NCBI GenBank assembly: GCA_038740345.1
Contig: JAVYMA010000022.1
Coordinates: forward strand, 1 to 32,253
From: Methanomassiliicoccales archaeon
GTDB lineage: Archaea > Thermoplasmatota > Thermoplasmata > Methanomassiliicoccales > UBA472
Length of the DNA stretch: 32,253 nt
Reading direction: 5' to 3'
Part shown: in pieces, positions 31,209-32,253 of the stretch
Position numbering within the stretch: position 1 is the stretch's first letter
How the letters are laid out: the number at the start of each line of letters is the position of its first letter
Notes under the pieces: model-generated
Told to the model about the DNA's origin: nothing
Databases searched by the model: none
What the model saw: the letters and a program-made list of their open reading frames with translations, nothing else
Made by a program: the position numbers and the translations under genes

Positions 31209-32253
31209 ATGAGCACGCTCGCAGTCATCGGTATGCAATGGGGTGACGAGGGCAAGGGTAAGATCACAGACTATCTGGCTCAGAATGCCGATATGGTGGT
31301 AAGATTCCAAGGTGGAGCCAACGCAGGTCATACAATTGAAATCGGTGAGGAGGTGTTCGCCCTACACCTCTTGCCCTCCGGAATTCTTAGGCCCAAAATC
31401 ATAAATGTCATCGGAAATGGCGTTGTGGTCGACCTCGAAGCTTTGGAGGCGGAGATGTCCAAGGTCCAAGCAAGCGGGCGGAGTGTGGAGGGGTTGCGCA
31501 TTTCTGATCGGGCCAATATCGTCATGCCCCACCATCGAATGATGGATGGATTGGAAGAGAAGGTCAAGGGAAAAAAAGGATTAGGGACCACAGGAAGAGG
31601 GATTGGCCCTTGTTATGCAGACAAAGTGGCTCGCCATGGATTGCGAATGTGCGATCTTTTAGAGTCAGAAGAGTATCTTAGAGAGAGATTAGAACTGATT
31701 TATGACATTAAACGCGATCAAATAGCTGCTCTAGGAGAAGATAAGTTACCACCAATCGAAGATACCCTAAATCTTCTTCTGACCCAAGGGAAGAAACTTG
31801 CACCATACATTTGCGATACATCCAATTTGGTCAATGATGCTATAAAAAAAGGTAAAAAGGTGCTTTTTGAGGGGGCACAAGGCACTATGTTGGACATTGA
31901 CCATGGAACATATCCATACGTAACCTCGTCAAATTGCGTAACAGGGGGAATATGCACAGGTGTGGGAATCGGCCCACAGACTATCCATGAGGTGATCGGT
32001 GTGATGAAGGCGTACACTACTCGTGTGGGTGCTGGTCCATTCCCCACTGAGCTAACGGATGAGATAGGAAAGAGACTATTAACCAAAGGGGGCGAATATG
32101 GGGCCACTACAGGAAGGCCAAGAAGATGTGGCTGGTTGGATATGGTCGTGATCAAGCATGCCATTAAACTTAATGGGGTATCTTCTCTAGCGATTACGAA
32201 ATTGGATGTTCTTGGAGGGATGCCTAAGATAAAGATTTGTATGGCATATGAAA
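31209..32253 (+). CDS. purA: Adenylosuccinate synthetase (partial, 3' end outside window)
   Basis: PurA joins IMP and aspartate with GTP on the route to AMP. The frame from ATG 31209 reads MSTLAVIGMQWGDEGKGKIT with the family GDEGKGK P-loop, then FQGGANAGHTI, LGTTGRGIGPCYADK, FEGAQGTMLDIDHGTYPYVTSS in parts, and GRPRRCGWLDMV. 348 codons are present; about 80 more are expected. GGTGAG precedes the ATG, and a TATA-like TTTATTTATG lies at 31170-31179 between trm1 and purA. Confidence 0.95.
   Translation, partial: MSTLAVIGMQWGDEGKGKITDYLAQNADMVVRFQGGANAGHTIEIGEEVFALHLLPSGILRPKIINVIGNGVVVDLEALEAEMSKVQASGRSVEGLRISDRANIVMPHHRMMDGLEEKVKGKKGLGTTGRGIGPCYADKVARHGLRMCDLLESEEYLRERLELIYDIKRDQIAALGEDKLPPIEDTLNLLLTQGKKLAPYICDTSNLVNDAIKKGKKVLFEGAQGTMLDIDHGTYPYVTSSNCVTGGICTGVGIGPQTIHEVIGVMKAYTTRVGAGPFPTELTDEIGKRLLTKGGEYGATTGRPRRCGWLDMVVIKHAIKLNGVSSLAITKLDVLGGMPKIKICMAYE

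Noticed and set aside
1-32253. CRISPR array, IS element, prophage or rRNA operon
   Set aside because: No regularly spaced direct repeats, transposase, integrase, capsid gene or rRNA segment was seen; the RusA-like gene alone does not imply a prophage.

Overview
The window is archaeal, and a euryarchaeon of the Thermoplasmatota (Thermoplasmata/Methanomassiliicoccales side) is my best guess. The evidence is the gene content: archaeal DnaG primase, bifunctional fructose-1,6-bisphosphate aldolase/phosphatase, archaeal-type triosephosphate isomerase, archaeal AspRS, Trm1, the archaeal dihydroneopterin aldolase MptD, a THEP1-like NTPase, a ubiquitin-like protein ending in Gly-Gly, TATA-box promoters with apparently leaderless genes, and a tRNA-Ser with a bulge-helix-bulge intron and an encoded CCA. 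The exact order is inference. No rRNA operon, CRISPR array, transposase or prophage was seen.

Layout. (1) 1-2954, minus: the N-terminal 984 codons of a secreted surface protein made of Ig-like repeats; its 3' end lies outside the window. (2) 3204-3312, minus: intron-containing tRNA-Ser(CGA). (3) 3452-6350: a ubiquitin-like/MoaD-ThiS protein, then two cobyric-acid-synthase-type genes (minus), one full length with a cysteine-rich N-terminal domain and one with only the ATPase half. (4) 6601-9795, plus: a TATA box, a GC-rich structured segment that may be an RNA gene, dnaG with a long charged linker, and a Lon-type AAA ATPase without protease domain. (5) 9805-14502, minus: ferredoxin, then FBP aldolase/phosphatase with overlapping tpiA (gluconeogenesis), a secreted phospholipase-D-like protein with a lamin-tail-like domain, and a GNAT acetyltransferase. 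(6) 14634-18136: aspS, a RusA-like resolvase, a small Cys-rich protein (minus), a nested inverted repeat with a possible C/D guide RNA, a stand-alone RAM domain, and a possible PD-(D/E)XK protein. (7) 18408-20253: LysE-family exporter and nadA. (8) 20383-28996: three subunits of a 2-oxoacid:ferredoxin oxidoreductase (korD-A-B), a DUF362 protein, a PPC/DUF296 protein, a hybrid sensor kinase, then the missing gamma subunit next to an ADP-forming acyl-CoA synthetase beta subunit and mptD. (9) 29026-32253: a small membrane protein, NTPase, trm1 and the start of purA.

How it fits together. The oxidoreductase and the ADP-forming ligase subunit suggest oxidation of a 2-oxoacid to acyl-CoA with reduced ferredoxin, followed by ATP formation; the tpiA/FBP pair supports gluconeogenesis. 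CobQ, MptD and NadA are cofactor biosynthesis genes (corrinoid, pterin, NAD). Several genes start with TTG, and some overlap the upstream stop, which suggests translational coupling. The most interesting unexplained elements are the GC-rich structured segment before dnaG, the nested inverted repeat at 16941-17071, and the ATPase-only CobQ paralogue.
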